A DNA stretch of 64,000 bases from Actimicrobium antarcticum (GTDB lineage Bacteria; Pseudomonadota; Gammaproteobacteria; Burkholderiales; Burkholderiaceae_D), in NCBI RefSeq assembly GCF_039536745.1, contig NZ_BAAAZE010000010.1, forward strand, positions 62,001-126,000. The letters run 5' to 3'. Below are positions 28,327 through 37,983 of the stretch, piece after piece (within the stretch, counting starts at the first letter, position 1; each line of letters begins with the position of its first letter). The notes below the pieces were generated by a model. It ran no database searches. It was not told the origin of the DNA and saw only the letters and a list, made by a program, of their open reading frames with translations. A program made the translations under genes and the position numbers.

Positions 28327-29097
28327 ATGAAGCGCGTAATTTTTAATCAAAAAGGCGGTTGCGGAAAATCGACCATTGCAGTCAACCTCGCGGCCGTGGC
28401 GGCGCATCATGGCAAGAAGACTTTGCTCATTGACCTCGACCCGCAATGCAATTCCAGCCGCTACCTGCTGGGCGACGCAGCCAAGGCAGTGGCGCCAACG
28501 ATTGCCGTATTTTTCGAGGAACTGCTGGGCTTCAGCTTTTATCCCAAACCCGCCAGCACGTATGTCCATCCGACGCCATTCGAGAATCTGTTCCTGCTGC
28601 CGTCCGACCCGTCGCTGGGCGACCTGCAATCCAAACTGGAATCGCGCCACAAGATCTACAAGTTGCGCGATGCACTCAATGAACTGGCAAAGGACTACGA
28701 CGAAATCATCATCGACACCCCCCCTGCCTACAATTTTTTCACGATGTCGGCACTGATTGCGGCTGACACCTGCCTGATCCCGTTCGATTGCGATGACTTT
28801 TCACGCGAGGCGCTCTACACGCTGATGAACAACGTGGCCGAGATCCGCGCCGACCACAATCCTGAACTGGTCATCGAAGGCATCGTGGTCAACCAGTTTC
28901 AGCCGCGCGCGAATTTGCCGCAACGGCTGGTCAACGAATTGATTGCCGAGGGCTTGCCGGTCCTCAACAGCAAGCTGTCCAGCTCGATCGTGATCCGGGA
29001 GTCGCACGGCAAGTGCCTGCCAATGATCCATCTCGACAAGAACCACAAGCTGAGCACTGAATTTTCAGCGCTCTATGGCGAGTTGACTGCCGCCTGA
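28327..29097 (+). CDS. Orphan ParA-family ATPase
   Basis: 256-residue cytosolic ATPase. Deviant Walker A FNQKGGCGKSTIAVNLA at the N-terminus, LLIDLDPQCNSSRYL, DYDEIIIDTPPAYNFF as Walker B, and a helical C-terminus. There is no parB or parS-like context, so chromosome or plasmid partition is unlikely; orphan ParA proteins often position other complexes. GGGG lies eight bases before the ATG at 28327, making it better than the ATG at 28321. Confidence 0.88.
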   Translation: MKRVIFNQKGGCGKSTIAVNLAAVAAHHGKKTLLIDLDPQCNSSRYLLGDAAKAVAPTIAVFFEELLGFSFYPKPASTYVHPTPFENLFLLPSDPSLGDLQSKLESRHKIYKLRDALNELAKDYDEIIIDTPPAYNFFTMSALIAADTCLIPFDCDDFSREALYTLMNNVAEIRADHNPELVIEGIVVNQFQPRANLPQRLVNELIAEGLPVLNSKLSSSIVIRESHGKCLPMIHLDKNHKLSTEFSALYGELTAA

Positions 29098-29116
29098 AAA
29101 CGAGCTCCGGGACGTG

Positions 29117-29767
29117 CTACTTGAGCCGCCCCGTCAGCATCCAGTAATGCGCGATGCGCTGGATGCGGATGTCCTTGAGGTGCGGCGACAAACGTTTGCG
29201 CAAGCCGCTATCACTCGGGAAATTCTTCAGCACTTCATACCGCTCACCCGTTTCAAGACGACGAATCTGGAACGTATTGCCCTGCAAGTCCGTCCGGGCA
29301 ATCGAGGTGCTGATACCTTCGACATAGACGTTGTCCATCATCACCACCAGCGCATCCTTGCCCAGCTGTTCACGCAGGCGCTCCATGAATCCATCCTGCT
29401 GTTCGCGCAGTACGTGCGACCACCAGAAACCGGCGAAGCATGCCGTGAACGGTTGATCTGCCTCGACCGTGAATGCGTCGGCCAACGCAAAACTGACCTT
29501 GTCGGCAGGCAGATTCTTGGCTTTGGCGATCGCAATGACTTCGGGATTGATGTCGGTCGCCACGACATGCTCGGCGGTCTCGACGACGGCAGCAGTCCAG
29601 TAACCGGTGCCGCAGGCGATTTCCAGCACACGCTGGCCGGCAACAGCCTTGCATAACCAGTCACGCACGACCGGCAGATCGGCCTGCCGCTCGGGCCTGG
29701 CGTAGACGTTTTCATAGTTGACCGCACGCTTTGCGTAGTACTCGGCCATGTTGGTTTTGACGCTCAT
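29117..29767 (-). CDS. Class I SAM-dependent methyltransferase
   Basis: 216 residues with the SAM-binding motif VLEIACGTGYWTAAV (about 46-60), VVATDINPEVIAIAKAK as motif II, and a later FAGFWWSHVLREQQ segment. Substrate not predictable. It lies 21 bases after cysB on the same strand, and converges with the ParA gene 19 bases away. Confidence 0.87.
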   Translation of the reverse strand: MSVKTNMAEYYAKRAVNYENVYARPERQADLPVVRDWLCKAVAGQRVLEIACGTGYWTAAVVETAEHVVATDINPEVIAIAKAKNLPADKVSFALADAFTVEADQPFTACFAGFWWSHVLREQQDGFMERLREQLGKDALVVMMDNVYVEGISTSIARTDLQGNTFQIRRLETGERYEVLKNFPSDSGLRKRLSPHLKDIRIQRIAHYWMLTGRLK

Positions 29768-29788
29768 TGGGTGACCTCGATATTCAAA

Positions 29789-30730
29789 TTACAGTTCATA
29801 CATTTCTTTTTCGCCGTTCATGACCTGCTCGATCAGCTTGCGGTTCAGCGTGGGTGCGAGCAGTTCGATGAACGTATAGACATAGCTGCGCAAATAAGCG
29901 CCCTGCTTGAGCGCAACGCGCGAGACGTTGGTGCCGAACAGATGGCCGGCCGATAGCATGCGCAGGTTTTTGTCGCGCTCGGCATCGTACGCCATGCCGG
30001 CAATGATGCCAACGCCCAGACCGAGTTCGACGTAGGTTTTGATGACATCGGCATCGATGGCTTCCAGCAGTACGTCCGGTTTCAGATGGCGCAACTGGAA
30101 CGCATGGTCGATCTTGACGCGACCGGTAAACGCACTGTCATAGGTAATCAGGGGATAGGCGGCGATTTCTTCCAGTGTCAGCGACTTCGATTTCAGCAGC
30201 GGGTGCTCGGGCGGCACCACCACCACGTGTTCCCACTGATAACACGGGATCGAAACCAGGCCTGTCACCGTGGTGATCGCCTCGGTCGCCAGTGCAATGT
30301 CAGCGTGGCCGGACAAGACCATATCAGCGACCTGCTTTGGATTGCCCTGCAACAAAGACAAGCGCACTTTCGGGAAGCGCTGCGTGAACGCCTGTACCAC
30401 TTTCGGCAACGCATAGCGTGCCTGGGTATGGGTGGTGGCGATCGTGAAACTGCCACTATCATGCGCGGCGAATTCCTTGCCGATGCTTTTCAGGCTGTCG
30501 ATTTCCTGCATGATGACTTCGACTGCTTTCAGTACCGCGCGACCGGGCTCGGTCAGGCCGCGTATGCGCTTGCCGTGTCGGGTAAAAATATCGACGCCGA
30601 GCTCTTCTTCGAGTTCGATGATGGCTTTCGAGACACCAGGCTGTGAAGTGAACAAGGCCTTGGCGGCCTCGGTCAGGTTGTAATTCTGGCGCACGGCTTC
30701 GCGCACGAAGCGGAATTGATGCAAATTCAT
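29789..30730 (-). CDS. cysB: LysR-family regulator CysB
   Basis: 313-residue regulator of sulfur assimilation. The N-terminal winged helix begins MNLHQFRFVREAVRQNYNLT, with AAKALFTSQPGVSKAI. The ligand-binding domain has TTHTQARYALPKVVQAFTQRF, the CysB/Cbl-type ATEAI and ITYDSAFTGRVKIDHAF. It is divergent from the sulfate-assimilation operon across about 190 bases that also hold a short tandem repeat. O-acetylserine or N-acetylserine is the expected inducer by family knowledge. Confidence 0.94.
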   Translation of the reverse strand: MNLHQFRFVREAVRQNYNLTEAAKALFTSQPGVSKAIIELEEELGVDIFTRHGKRIRGLTEPGRAVLKAVEVIMQEIDSLKSIGKEFAAHDSGSFTIATTHTQARYALPKVVQAFTQRFPKVRLSLLQGNPKQVADMVLSGHADIALATEAITTVTGLVSIPCYQWEHVVVVPPEHPLLKSKSLTLEEIAAYPLITYDSAFTGRVKIDHAFQLRHLKPDVLLEAIDADVIKTYVELGLGVGIIAGMAYDAERDKNLRMLSAGHLFGTNVSRVALKQGAYLRSYVYTFIELLAPTLNRKLIEQVMNGEKEMYEL

Positions 30731-30780
30731 GGGGGACTTTCTATGGAGTCACGCGTCAGAAGGAACAGATCGTCGCTCGT

Positions 30781-30810
30781 TGTCGCTTCTTTTCGCTTCT
30801 TGTCGCTTCT
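30781..30810. repeat. Three tandem 10-base repeats upstream of cysB
   Basis: Three direct copies of TGTCGCTTCT, the middle one starting TT instead of TG, lie between cysB and the divergent TauE/SafE gene. The 10-base period equals about one helical turn. Confidence 0.8.
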
Positions 30811-30924
30811 TGTATTGGCTGATGCCAACCGCTTTGTGCAGTAACCGCATAAGCAAATAGATACTCTGTTGTTGGCATCCGGCCCGAAGTTTATTACGAT
30901 TCGGCCTACTTTGATTAGGATGTC

Positions 30925-31698
30925 ATGACTATTTCTTATGTACTGTCAGGTTTTGCGGTCGGCATACTGGTCGGACTGACCGGTGTTGGCGGCGGCTCTC
31001 TGATGACACCGCTGTTGACGTTGATGTTCGGAATCTCGCCGACGGTAGCGGTCGGCACCGACCTCGCCTTCGCCTCGGTCACTAAAGTGGCTGGCACGTT
31101 CGCCCATCGCTATCGCCAGAATATCCATTGGACCATCGTGCGCCGCCTCTGTATGGGCGCGCTGCCAGCTGCCATCGTGGCCACGCTGTTGCTGAAGTAT
31201 TTCGGCGGACTGGACCAGGCCATCGGACAAATCATTCGCTATTCGATCGCCGGTTCGGTCATGCTGACCGTCATCGCGATCCTGTTTCGTACCCGCATGC
31301 AGCGCTGGATTGCCGCCCATCCGGAGCGCCAGTTACACGGCACCCGTCTCTCCGCCGCCACCATCATTGCCGGCGTGGTGCTGGGAACGCTGGTCACGAT
31401 TTCATCGATCGGTGCCGGTGCCGTTGGCGCTACCCTGCTGGTATTGCTGTATCCGCACCTGGAACCCGCCGAAATTGCCGGCACCGACATTGCCTATGCC
31501 GTACCATTGACCGCCATTGCTGCATTGGGACACTGGTGGATCGGTTCGATCAACTGGGAATTGCTGGCCATGTTGTTGCTTGGCTCTATCCCCGGCATCA
31601 CCCTCGGCTCGCTGGCGGCACGGGCCGTGCCAGCCCGCCTGCTGCGCGGTTTGCTGGCGGTAACACTGACCGGCGTTGCCTACAAGCTGGTGTTCTGA
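30925..31698 (+). CDS. TauE/SafE-family sulfite/sulfonate-type permease
   Basis: 257-residue membrane protein with seven to eight helices. The two family repeats start GFAVGILVGLTGVGGGSLMTPLL and IIAGVVLGTLVTISSIGAGAVGA (both shortened here). Members move sulfite, sulfoacetate or other anions. It begins the plus-strand sulfur operon, 71 bases before cysI, so a role in sulfate uptake or sulfite export is likely, which one being undetermined. Confidence 0.86.
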   Translation: MTISYVLSGFAVGILVGLTGVGGGSLMTPLLTLMFGISPTVAVGTDLAFASVTKVAGTFAHRYRQNIHWTIVRRLCMGALPAAIVATLLLKYFGGLDQAIGQIIRYSIAGSVMLTVIAILFRTRMQRWIAAHPERQLHGTRLSAATIIAGVVLGTLVTISSIGAGAVGATLLVLLYPHLEPAEIAGTDIAYAVPLTAIAALGHWWIGSINWELLAMLLLGSIPGITLGSLAARAVPARLLRGLLAVTLTGVAYKLVF

Positions 31699-31769
31699 AG
31701 GATGCAGTCAGGGAGTCATCCCGTGACTGCACAAAAAATGTCTACCCCTTATTCAAGTCAGGATTCACG

Positions 31770-33467
31770 ATGTATCACTACGACCAATACGACCGTCAGA
31801 TCGTCACGGAACGCATCGCGCAATATGCGGATCAAGTCCGCCGCCGCATTGCCGACGAACTGACCGAAGAAGAATTCAAACCGCTGCGCCTGCAAAATGG
31901 CCTGTACATGCAACGCCATGCGTACATGCTGCGCGTGGCCGTGCCATACGGCATGGTGTCCTCGGACCAGATGCGCATGTTCGCCAGCATCGCCCGCAAG
32001 TACGATCGCGGCTATGGCCACTTCACGACGCGCCAGAACATCCAGTACAACTGGATCAACCTCGAAGACACACCGCAGATTCTGGCCGACCTGGCGACGG
32101 TCGAGATGCACGCGATCCAGACCTCGGGCAATTGCATCCGCAATATCACCTCGGATGAATACTGCGGCGTCGCCGCGGACGAACTGATCGACCCGCGTCC
32201 GCTGGCCGAAATCATGCGCCAGTGGAGCACCTTCCACCCCGAGTTCGCCTACCTGCCGCGCAAATTCAAGCTGGCATTCAATGGCGCCGTCGAAGACCGT
32301 GCAGCCACCGCCGTGCACGACATCGGTTTCACGGTACTGGAAAATGCCGCTGGCGAACTCGGCCTGCGCGTCATGGTCGGCGGCGGCATGGGTCGTACGC
32401 CTATCCTCGGCAGCGTGATCTGTGACTTCCTGCCATGGCAGCACATGCTGACCTACACCGAAGCCATCATGCGCGTGTACAACCAGCACGGACGTCGTGA
32501 CAATATCTACAAGGCCCGCATCAAGATACTGGTCAAGGCGATCGGCATCGAGGAATTCCGCCGTCAGGTCGAGGCCGAGTGGGTCGATCTGAAAGACGAT
32601 CCGAGTACGATTACGCAGGAAGAATTCGATCGCGTCGCCTCCTATTTCGTGCCACACCGCTACGACACGCTCGCCGGTGACGATGCAGCGATCACCGCAT
32701 TGAAAACCAGCGACAAGGCATTCGGTGCCTGGACGCGCCGCAACGTCAAAGCGCACAAAGTGCCGGGCTACGCCATCGCACTGCTGTCGCTGAAGAAGAC
32801 CGGTGTTCCGCCGGGCGATGCGACTGCCGAGCAAATGGACTTTGTCGCCAGCTTGGCCGAGCGCTTCAGTTTTGGCGAAATCCGCGTCACGCATGAACAG
32901 AATCTGGTACTGGCCGATGTCAGGCAATCGGACTTGCCTGCCCTGTTCAAGGAAGCCAAGGCGCACGGACTGGCCACGCCCAATATCGGCCTGCTGACCG
33001 ACATCATCTGCTGCCCGGGTGGCGACTTCTGCTCGCTAGCCAATGCCAAATCGATCCCGATTGCCGCCGCCATCAGCGAGCGCTTCGACAACCTCGATTT
33101 CCAGCATGACATCGGCGAGATCGAACTCAATATCTCGGGTTGCATCAACGCTTGCGGTCACCACCATGTCGGCAATATCGGCATACTCGGTGTCGACAAG
33201 GATGGTGCCGAGTGGTATCAGGTCTCGATCGGCGGCGCACAGGGCAACCAGAGCGCGATCGGCAAGATCATCGGCCCGTCGTTCTCGGCACAGCAAATGC
33301 CCACCGTCATCGAGCGCCTGCTGGAAGTCTATGTACGCGACCGTTTTGAAGACGAACGCTTCATCGATACCACCCGCCGGATTGGCGTGGCACCGTTCAA
33401 GGACCATGTCTACGCCACGCCGATCAAGACCAAACATCACATTGCCGGAGAAGACGCTCATGCGTGA
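31770..33467 (+). CDS. cysI: Sulfite reductase, hemoprotein-type (nitrite/sulfite reductase)
   Basis: 565-residue siroheme/[4Fe-4S] enzyme that reduces sulfite to sulfide. Motifs: GHFTTRQNIQYNWINL and QTSGNCIRNITSDEYCG in the first half; CPGGDFCSLANAKS and NISGCINACGHHHVGNIG with the four cluster Cys in the second. No flavoprotein subunit gene (cysJ) is nearby, so the electron donor is probably ferredoxin or the DUF934 partner route. ATG at 31770; it overlaps the next gene by eight bases. Confidence 0.94.
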   Translation: MYHYDQYDRQIVTERIAQYADQVRRRIADELTEEEFKPLRLQNGLYMQRHAYMLRVAVPYGMVSSDQMRMFASIARKYDRGYGHFTTRQNIQYNWINLEDTPQILADLATVEMHAIQTSGNCIRNITSDEYCGVAADELIDPRPLAEIMRQWSTFHPEFAYLPRKFKLAFNGAVEDRAATAVHDIGFTVLENAAGELGLRVMVGGGMGRTPILGSVICDFLPWQHMLTYTEAIMRVYNQHGRRDNIYKARIKILVKAIGIEEFRRQVEAEWVDLKDDPSTITQEEFDRVASYFVPHRYDTLAGDDAAITALKTSDKAFGAWTRRNVKAHKVPGYAIALLSLKKTGVPPGDATAEQMDFVASLAERFSFGEIRVTHEQNLVLADVRQSDLPALFKEAKAHGLATPNIGLLTDIICCPGGDFCSLANAKSIPIAAAISERFDNLDFQHDIGEIELNISGCINACGHHHVGNIGILGVDKDGAEWYQVSIGGAQGNQSAIGKIIGPSFSAQQMPTVIERLLEVYVRDRFEDERFIDTTRRIGVAPFKDHVYATPIKTKHHIAGEDAHA

Positions 33468-33981
33468 CATCATCAAACACCGCGCAGTTGTCAGCGATGA
33501 CTGGACCGTGCTGCGCATGGCCGACGGCGACGCTGCCGAAACCATCACCGTTCCAAGTGGCAAAATCATCGTGCCGCTGGCCGTCTGGCAGGCACAGCGC
33601 GAGACGCTGGCCGCGCGCCCTGAACTCGGTGTCTGGCTCGCCAGCAGCGACCGCCCCGAAGCCCTGAAAGGCGACCTCGCCCACTTCGCAGTCGTCGCTG
33701 TCGACTTCCCGAAATTTGCCGACGGACGCGGCTATTCGATTGCCTACAACCTGCGCGCGCGCCTCGGTTACGACGGCGAACTGCGTGCCATCGGTGACGT
33801 GTTGCGTGACCAGTTGTTTTACATGAGCCGGGTCGGCTTCGATGCCTTCGCCACCCGCGAAGACCGCAACATCCACGATGCGTTAAAAGGCCTGACCGAT
33901 TTTTCGGAGTCGTACCAGACCTCGCTGGACCAGAAGACGCCGCTGTTTCGCCGTGCCCACCGTCCGGCAGCTGCCTCATGA
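33460..33981 (+). CDS. DUF934 protein associated with sulfite reduction
   Basis: 173-residue cytosolic protein of the DUF934 family, found almost always beside cysI in betaproteobacteria. Visible motifs are LAHFAVVAVDFPKFADGRGY, RLGYDGELRAIGDVLRDQL and DAFATREDRN. Role not established; it may help assemble or supply electrons to CysI. ATG at 33460 overlaps the cysI end by eight bases, and its stop overlaps cysH. Confidence 0.9.
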   Translation: MRDIIKHRAVVSDDWTVLRMADGDAAETITVPSGKIIVPLAVWQAQRETLAARPELGVWLASSDRPEALKGDLAHFAVVAVDFPKFADGRGYSIAYNLRARLGYDGELRAIGDVLRDQLFYMSRVGFDAFATREDRNIHDALKGLTDFSESYQTSLDQKTPLFRRAHRPAAAS

Positions 33982-34703
33982 ACACGCCACCCACCGACTA
34001 CGAGAATCTGGTGGCAGCCACCAAAGCCACGCTGGGCCGGATTGCCGTCGATTTTTCGCCGGCTGTCTTCGCCTCCAGCCTGGCCGCCGAGGACATGGTC
34101 CTGACCGACATGATCCTGCGTACCGGCCTGCCGATCAGCATCTTCACGCTGGAAACCGGCCGCCTGCACGCCGAAACGCTGGGCATGCTCGACACCATCA
34201 AGGAACGCTACGCCTACGACATCGAGCGTCTGCGTCCGGATCCGGGTGCGGTCGAACAGTACGTGGAGAACAACGGGCTAAACGGGTTCTATGACAGTGT
34301 TGAACTGCGCAAGGAATGCTGCCGCATCCGCAAGGTCGACCCGCTCAATCGCGCCCTGGCCGGCAATACCGCCTGGGTCACCGGCCAGCGCCGCGCCCAG
34401 TCCAGCACCCGCGCCGAACTCGATGTGCAGGAGCGCGACGAAGCGCACGACATGACCAAGTTCAATCCGCTGGCCGACTGGTCGGAAGCCGATGTCTGGA
34501 AGTACATCCGCGACAACGAGGTGCCGTACAACCCGCTGCATGATCGCGGTTATCCGTCGATCGGTTGCGAGCCATGCACCCGCGCTGTCGAGCCGGGCGA
34601 AGATGTGCGCGCCGGTCGCTGGTGGTGGGAAAACCCGGACTCGAAGGAATGCGGTTTGCATGTGGTCGATGGCAAGCTCATCCGCATCAAGTCGGCGACC
34701 TGA
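33978..34703 (+). CDS. cysH: Adenylyl-sulfate (APS) reductase
   Basis: 241 residues. Reduces activated sulfate to sulfite using thioredoxin. The KECCRIRKVDP and GCEPCTRAV Cys pairs ligate a [4Fe-4S] cluster, which marks the APS-using type, and ECGLH holds the catalytic Cys. VFASSLAAEDMVLTDMI is the ATP-PPase-like nucleotide site. Absence of a cysC gene and of a CysC extension on CysN fits APS, not PAPS, as substrate. ATGA overlap with DUF934. Confidence 0.95.
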   Translation: MNTPPTDYENLVAATKATLGRIAVDFSPAVFASSLAAEDMVLTDMILRTGLPISIFTLETGRLHAETLGMLDTIKERYAYDIERLRPDPGAVEQYVENNGLNGFYDSVELRKECCRIRKVDPLNRALAGNTAWVTGQRRAQSSTRAELDVQERDEAHDMTKFNPLADWSEADVWKYIRDNEVPYNPLHDRGYPSIGCEPCTRAVEPGEDVRAGRWWWENPDSKECGLHVVDGKLIRIKSAT

Positions 34704-34745
34704 CATCGGCTCACTGAACACACAATTACCTTTTTCAAAGACACC

Positions 34746-35681
34746 ATGAACCCAGCAGTCGACACACTTTTTCTGGATACGGCCAGCAGCCGTCATCTCG
34801 ATTGGCTCGAATCCGAAGCCATCCACATCATGCGCGAAGTCGCGGCCGAATGCGCCAATCCTGCCCTGCTGTTCTCGGGCGGCAAAGACTCGGTGGTGAT
34901 GTTGCGCCTGGCCGAAAAAGCCTTCCGCCCCGGCGCCTTTCCATTCCCGCTGGTGCACATCGATACCGGCCACAATTTTGCCGAAGTCATCACCTTCCGT
35001 GACAAGCGCGTGGCCGAACTCGGTGAGCGCCTGATCGTTGGTTCGGTCGAAGACTCGATCCAGCGCGGCACCGTACGCCTGCGCAATCCGGCCACCGATT
35101 CGCGCAACGCGGCGCAAGCCGTTACGCTGCTCGAAACCATCGCCAAATACAAGTTTGACGCCTGCATCGGCGGCGCCCGTCGCGATGAAGAAAAAGCCCG
35201 CGCCAAGGAGCGCATCTTTTCGTTCCGCGACGAGTTCGGCCAATGGAATCCGAAGGCACAGCGCCCGGAATTGTGGGACCTCTATAACACCCGCGTGCAT
35301 CCCGGCGAAAACATGCGTGTCTTCCCGATCTCGAACTGGACCGAACTCGACGTCTGGCAGTACATCGCCCGCGAAAAACTCGAACTGCCACCGATCTATT
35401 TTGCCCACGAGCGCCAGGTCATTCCGCGCAACGGCTTGCTGGTGCCACTGACCGACCTGACCCCGCCACGCGACGGCGAACACATCGAAACGCAGATGGT
35501 GCGCTTCCGTACCGTCGGCGATATTTCGTGCACCTGTCCGGTCGCCTCCGACGCCACCACGGTCGAAGCCATCATCGCCGAAACCGCCGTGACCCAGATC
35601 ACCGAGCGCGGCGCGACCCGCATGGATGACCAGACCTCGGAAGCCTCGATGGAAAAACGTAAAAAAGAAGGATATTTCTGA
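34746..35681 (+). CDS. cysD: Sulfate adenylyltransferase subunit 2
   Basis: 311-residue catalytic subunit of ATP sulfurylase. It has the PP-loop LLFSGGKDSVVMLRLAEKAF, PFPLVHIDTGHNFAEVI and GGARRDEEKARAKERIFSFR. The C-terminus SMEKRKKEGYF is characteristic. Stop and the cysN start share one base (TGATG). Confidence 0.97.
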   Translation: MNPAVDTLFLDTASSRHLDWLESEAIHIMREVAAECANPALLFSGGKDSVVMLRLAEKAFRPGAFPFPLVHIDTGHNFAEVITFRDKRVAELGERLIVGSVEDSIQRGTVRLRNPATDSRNAAQAVTLLETIAKYKFDACIGGARRDEEKARAKERIFSFRDEFGQWNPKAQRPELWDLYNTRVHPGENMRVFPISNWTELDVWQYIAREKLELPPIYFAHERQVIPRNGLLVPLTDLTPPRDGEHIETQMVRFRTVGDISCTCPVASDATTVEAIIAETAVTQITERGATRMDDQTSEASMEKRKKEGYF

Positions 35682-37006
35682 TGAATGCCGCAGTCGCTCC
35701 AGCCACCCCGCACTCCACCCATAGCGCCGAACGCGGCCTGCTGCGCTTCATCACGGCCGGCTCGGTCGATGACGGCAAGAGCACGCTGATCGGCCGCCTG
35801 CTGTTCGACAGCAAGGGCATCTTCGCCGACCAGCTCGATGCCATGTCGCGTGCCAAGCACAAGCGCACCGTCGGTGACACCATCGACCTGTCGCTGCTGA
35901 CCGATGGCCTCGAAGCCGAACGCGAACAAGGCATCACGATCGATGTCGCGTACCGCTATTTCGCCACGCCAAAACGCAAGTTCATCATCGCCGACACCCC
36001 GGGCCACGAGCAATACACCCGCAACATGGTGACCGGTGCATCGACTGCCGACGCCGTCATCATCCTGATCGATGTCTCGAAAGTGAAGCTGGGTGACGAT
36101 GGCAGCGTGGAATTGCTGATCCAGACCAAGCGCCATTCGACCATCGCGCATCTGCTGCAGATCGAGCATGTGGTGGTCGCCGTCAACAAAATGGATCTGG
36201 TGAACTACGACCAGACCGTGTACGACCGCATCGTCGCCGCGTATCAGGAATTCGCCGCCACGCTGGGCCTCAAAGACATCAAGCCGATTCCGCTCTCGGC
36301 ACTGGCCGGCGACAACGTCGTGACCGCCAGCGACAAGCTGTCGTGGTACACCGGCCCGACCCTGATCGCGTTGCTGGAGTCGCTCAGCGTCTACGATGAA
36401 TCGCACGATGAGCCGTTGCGCTTTCCGGTGCAACTGGTGGCGCGTCATGCCGGCCACGAAGCCAACGACTTCCGTGGTTACATGGGGCGGATCGAAGCCG
36501 GCAAAGTCAGCGTCGGCGACAAGCTGACGGTGCAACCGGGTGGCCAGAGCGCGACCGTCAAAGACATCGTCACGCTGGATGGGTCACTGGCCACGGCCGT
36601 GGTCGGTCAATCGATCACGCTGCTGCTGGAAGAGCACGTCGATATCTCGCGCGGTGACATGCTGGTCAGCGCCGACCGGCCTGCCACGCTGCTGAAAAAC
36701 GTGGTGGCCGATGTCTGCTGGCTGTCCGAAGAACCGCTCGACATGCGCCGCAAATACTGGCTCAAGCACACCACCCGCCAGGTCTCTGCCAAAGTCACCG
36801 GTGTCGAGACGCTACTCGACATCAACACCCAGGAAAAACGCCCTGCCACCGGCCTCGCGCTCAACGACATCGCCCGCATCCGGCTGACCGTACAGCAACC
36901 GCTGGCCGCCGATGCCTACGATGAAATCCGGACCACGGGCGCCTTTATCCTGATCGATGAAGTGACGCACCAGACGGTTGCAGCCGGCATGATCCGGCTC
37001 GACTGA
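35681..37006 (+). CDS. cysN: Sulfate adenylyltransferase subunit 1 (GTPase)
   Basis: 441-residue GTPase subunit. G1 is AGSVDDGKSTLIGRLL, G3 is DTPGHEQYTRNM, G4 is NKMD. Domains II and III of the elongation-factor fold follow from about residue 240. The length excludes a fused APS kinase domain. Works with CysD to make APS, driven by GTP hydrolysis. Confidence 0.97.
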   Translation: MNAAVAPATPHSTHSAERGLLRFITAGSVDDGKSTLIGRLLFDSKGIFADQLDAMSRAKHKRTVGDTIDLSLLTDGLEAEREQGITIDVAYRYFATPKRKFIIADTPGHEQYTRNMVTGASTADAVIILIDVSKVKLGDDGSVELLIQTKRHSTIAHLLQIEHVVVAVNKMDLVNYDQTVYDRIVAAYQEFAATLGLKDIKPIPLSALAGDNVVTASDKLSWYTGPTLIALLESLSVYDESHDEPLRFPVQLVARHAGHEANDFRGYMGRIEAGKVSVGDKLTVQPGGQSATVKDIVTLDGSLATAVVGQSITLLLEEHVDISRGDMLVSADRPATLLKNVVADVCWLSEEPLDMRRKYWLKHTTRQVSAKVTGVETLLDINTQEKRPATGLALNDIARIRLTVQQPLAADAYDEIRTTGAFILIDEVTHQTVAAGMIRLD

Positions 37007-37012
37007 GACCGT

Positions 37013-37786
37013 ATGTCGCTGCATGAAGAAACCGCCAGCATTTATGGCAAGGTCTGGCTGGTCGGCGCCGGTCCCGGTGCCGCCGACCTGATCACGGTGC
37101 GCGGTGCGCGCCTGCTGTCCGAGGCCGAGGTGGTGCTGTACGACGCCCTCGTCACCGACGACATGCTGGCGCTGTGTCCGCAAGCGGTACTGATTTCGGT
37201 CGGCAAGCGCTGTGCGCAGCGTTCGATGGCCCAGCTGGAGATCAACCGGCAAATCATCGACGCGGCAAAAAAGTACCGGCGCGTAGTGCGTCTGAAAGGT
37301 GGCGACCCGATGCTGTTCGGCCGCGCCGACGAAGAACTGCGCGCCCTCGAATCGCACGGCATCGACTGCGCCGTCGTACCCGGCATCACCGCAGCAATGG
37401 CCGCGGCGGCATCCAGCAAGCAACCACTGACCATCCGCGGTGTCGCCCGCAGCGTGGCCTTCTTCACGTCCAGCACCGCACCCGACATGCCCGAGCAATC
37501 GACGCTGCCGGCCTGCGACACGCTGGTGCAGTACATGGGTGGTCGTGAGGCAGTCAAGACAGCGCGCCATTTGCTGGCGCTCGGTCATCCTGCAGATACC
37601 CCGGTACTGGTGGTGGAAAACTGCAGCCGGGCCGACGAGCATATCCTGCGCCTGCCACTGAGCCAGCTCGAAGCAGGACTGGCGCAGTGCAGTGGTCCCG
37701 TGCTGATGATGATTGGCGCTGCGATGGCGGCACGTGACCTGACACCGCAAGAGCAACCGAAAGAATCGTCTGACCAGATCGACTGA
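37013..37786 (+). CDS. cobA: Uroporphyrinogen-III C-methyltransferase
   Basis: 257-residue SUMT that makes precorrin-2 for siroheme, the CysI cofactor. Motifs WLVGAGPGAADLITVRGARL, VRLKGGDPMLFGRADEEL, and VVPGITAAMAAAASSKQPLT. It lacks the N-terminal dehydrogenase/ferrochelatase half of CysG, so those steps must be supplied elsewhere; a CbiX protein at 61068 is one candidate for metal insertion. Last gene of the operon, six bases after cysN. Confidence 0.95.
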   Translation: MSLHEETASIYGKVWLVGAGPGAADLITVRGARLLSEAEVVLYDALVTDDMLALCPQAVLISVGKRCAQRSMAQLEINRQIIDAAKKYRRVVRLKGGDPMLFGRADEELRALESHGIDCAVVPGITAAMAAAASSKQPLTIRGVARSVAFFTSSTAPDMPEQSTLPACDTLVQYMGGREAVKTARHLLALGHPADTPVLVVENCSRADEHILRLPLSQLEAGLAQCSGPVLMMIGAAMAARDLTPQEQPKESSDQID

Positions 37787-37983
37787 TACGTGACAGCGGC
37801 ACCTGTCGCGGCGATCAGATTCGTCGGTTGAATTGCGAAGCTAGCCTTCTCAAGGTTTTTTGGTCCTCGTTGAAACAGGATGCAAAACGGTGCAAGCCAT
37901 TCTTCAGGCTTAACGAAGCATGAACAAGGATCGGATTTGTTACTGCCGCCATCGACGGCTGCAGAGAACAGGACGCCCTTCCA

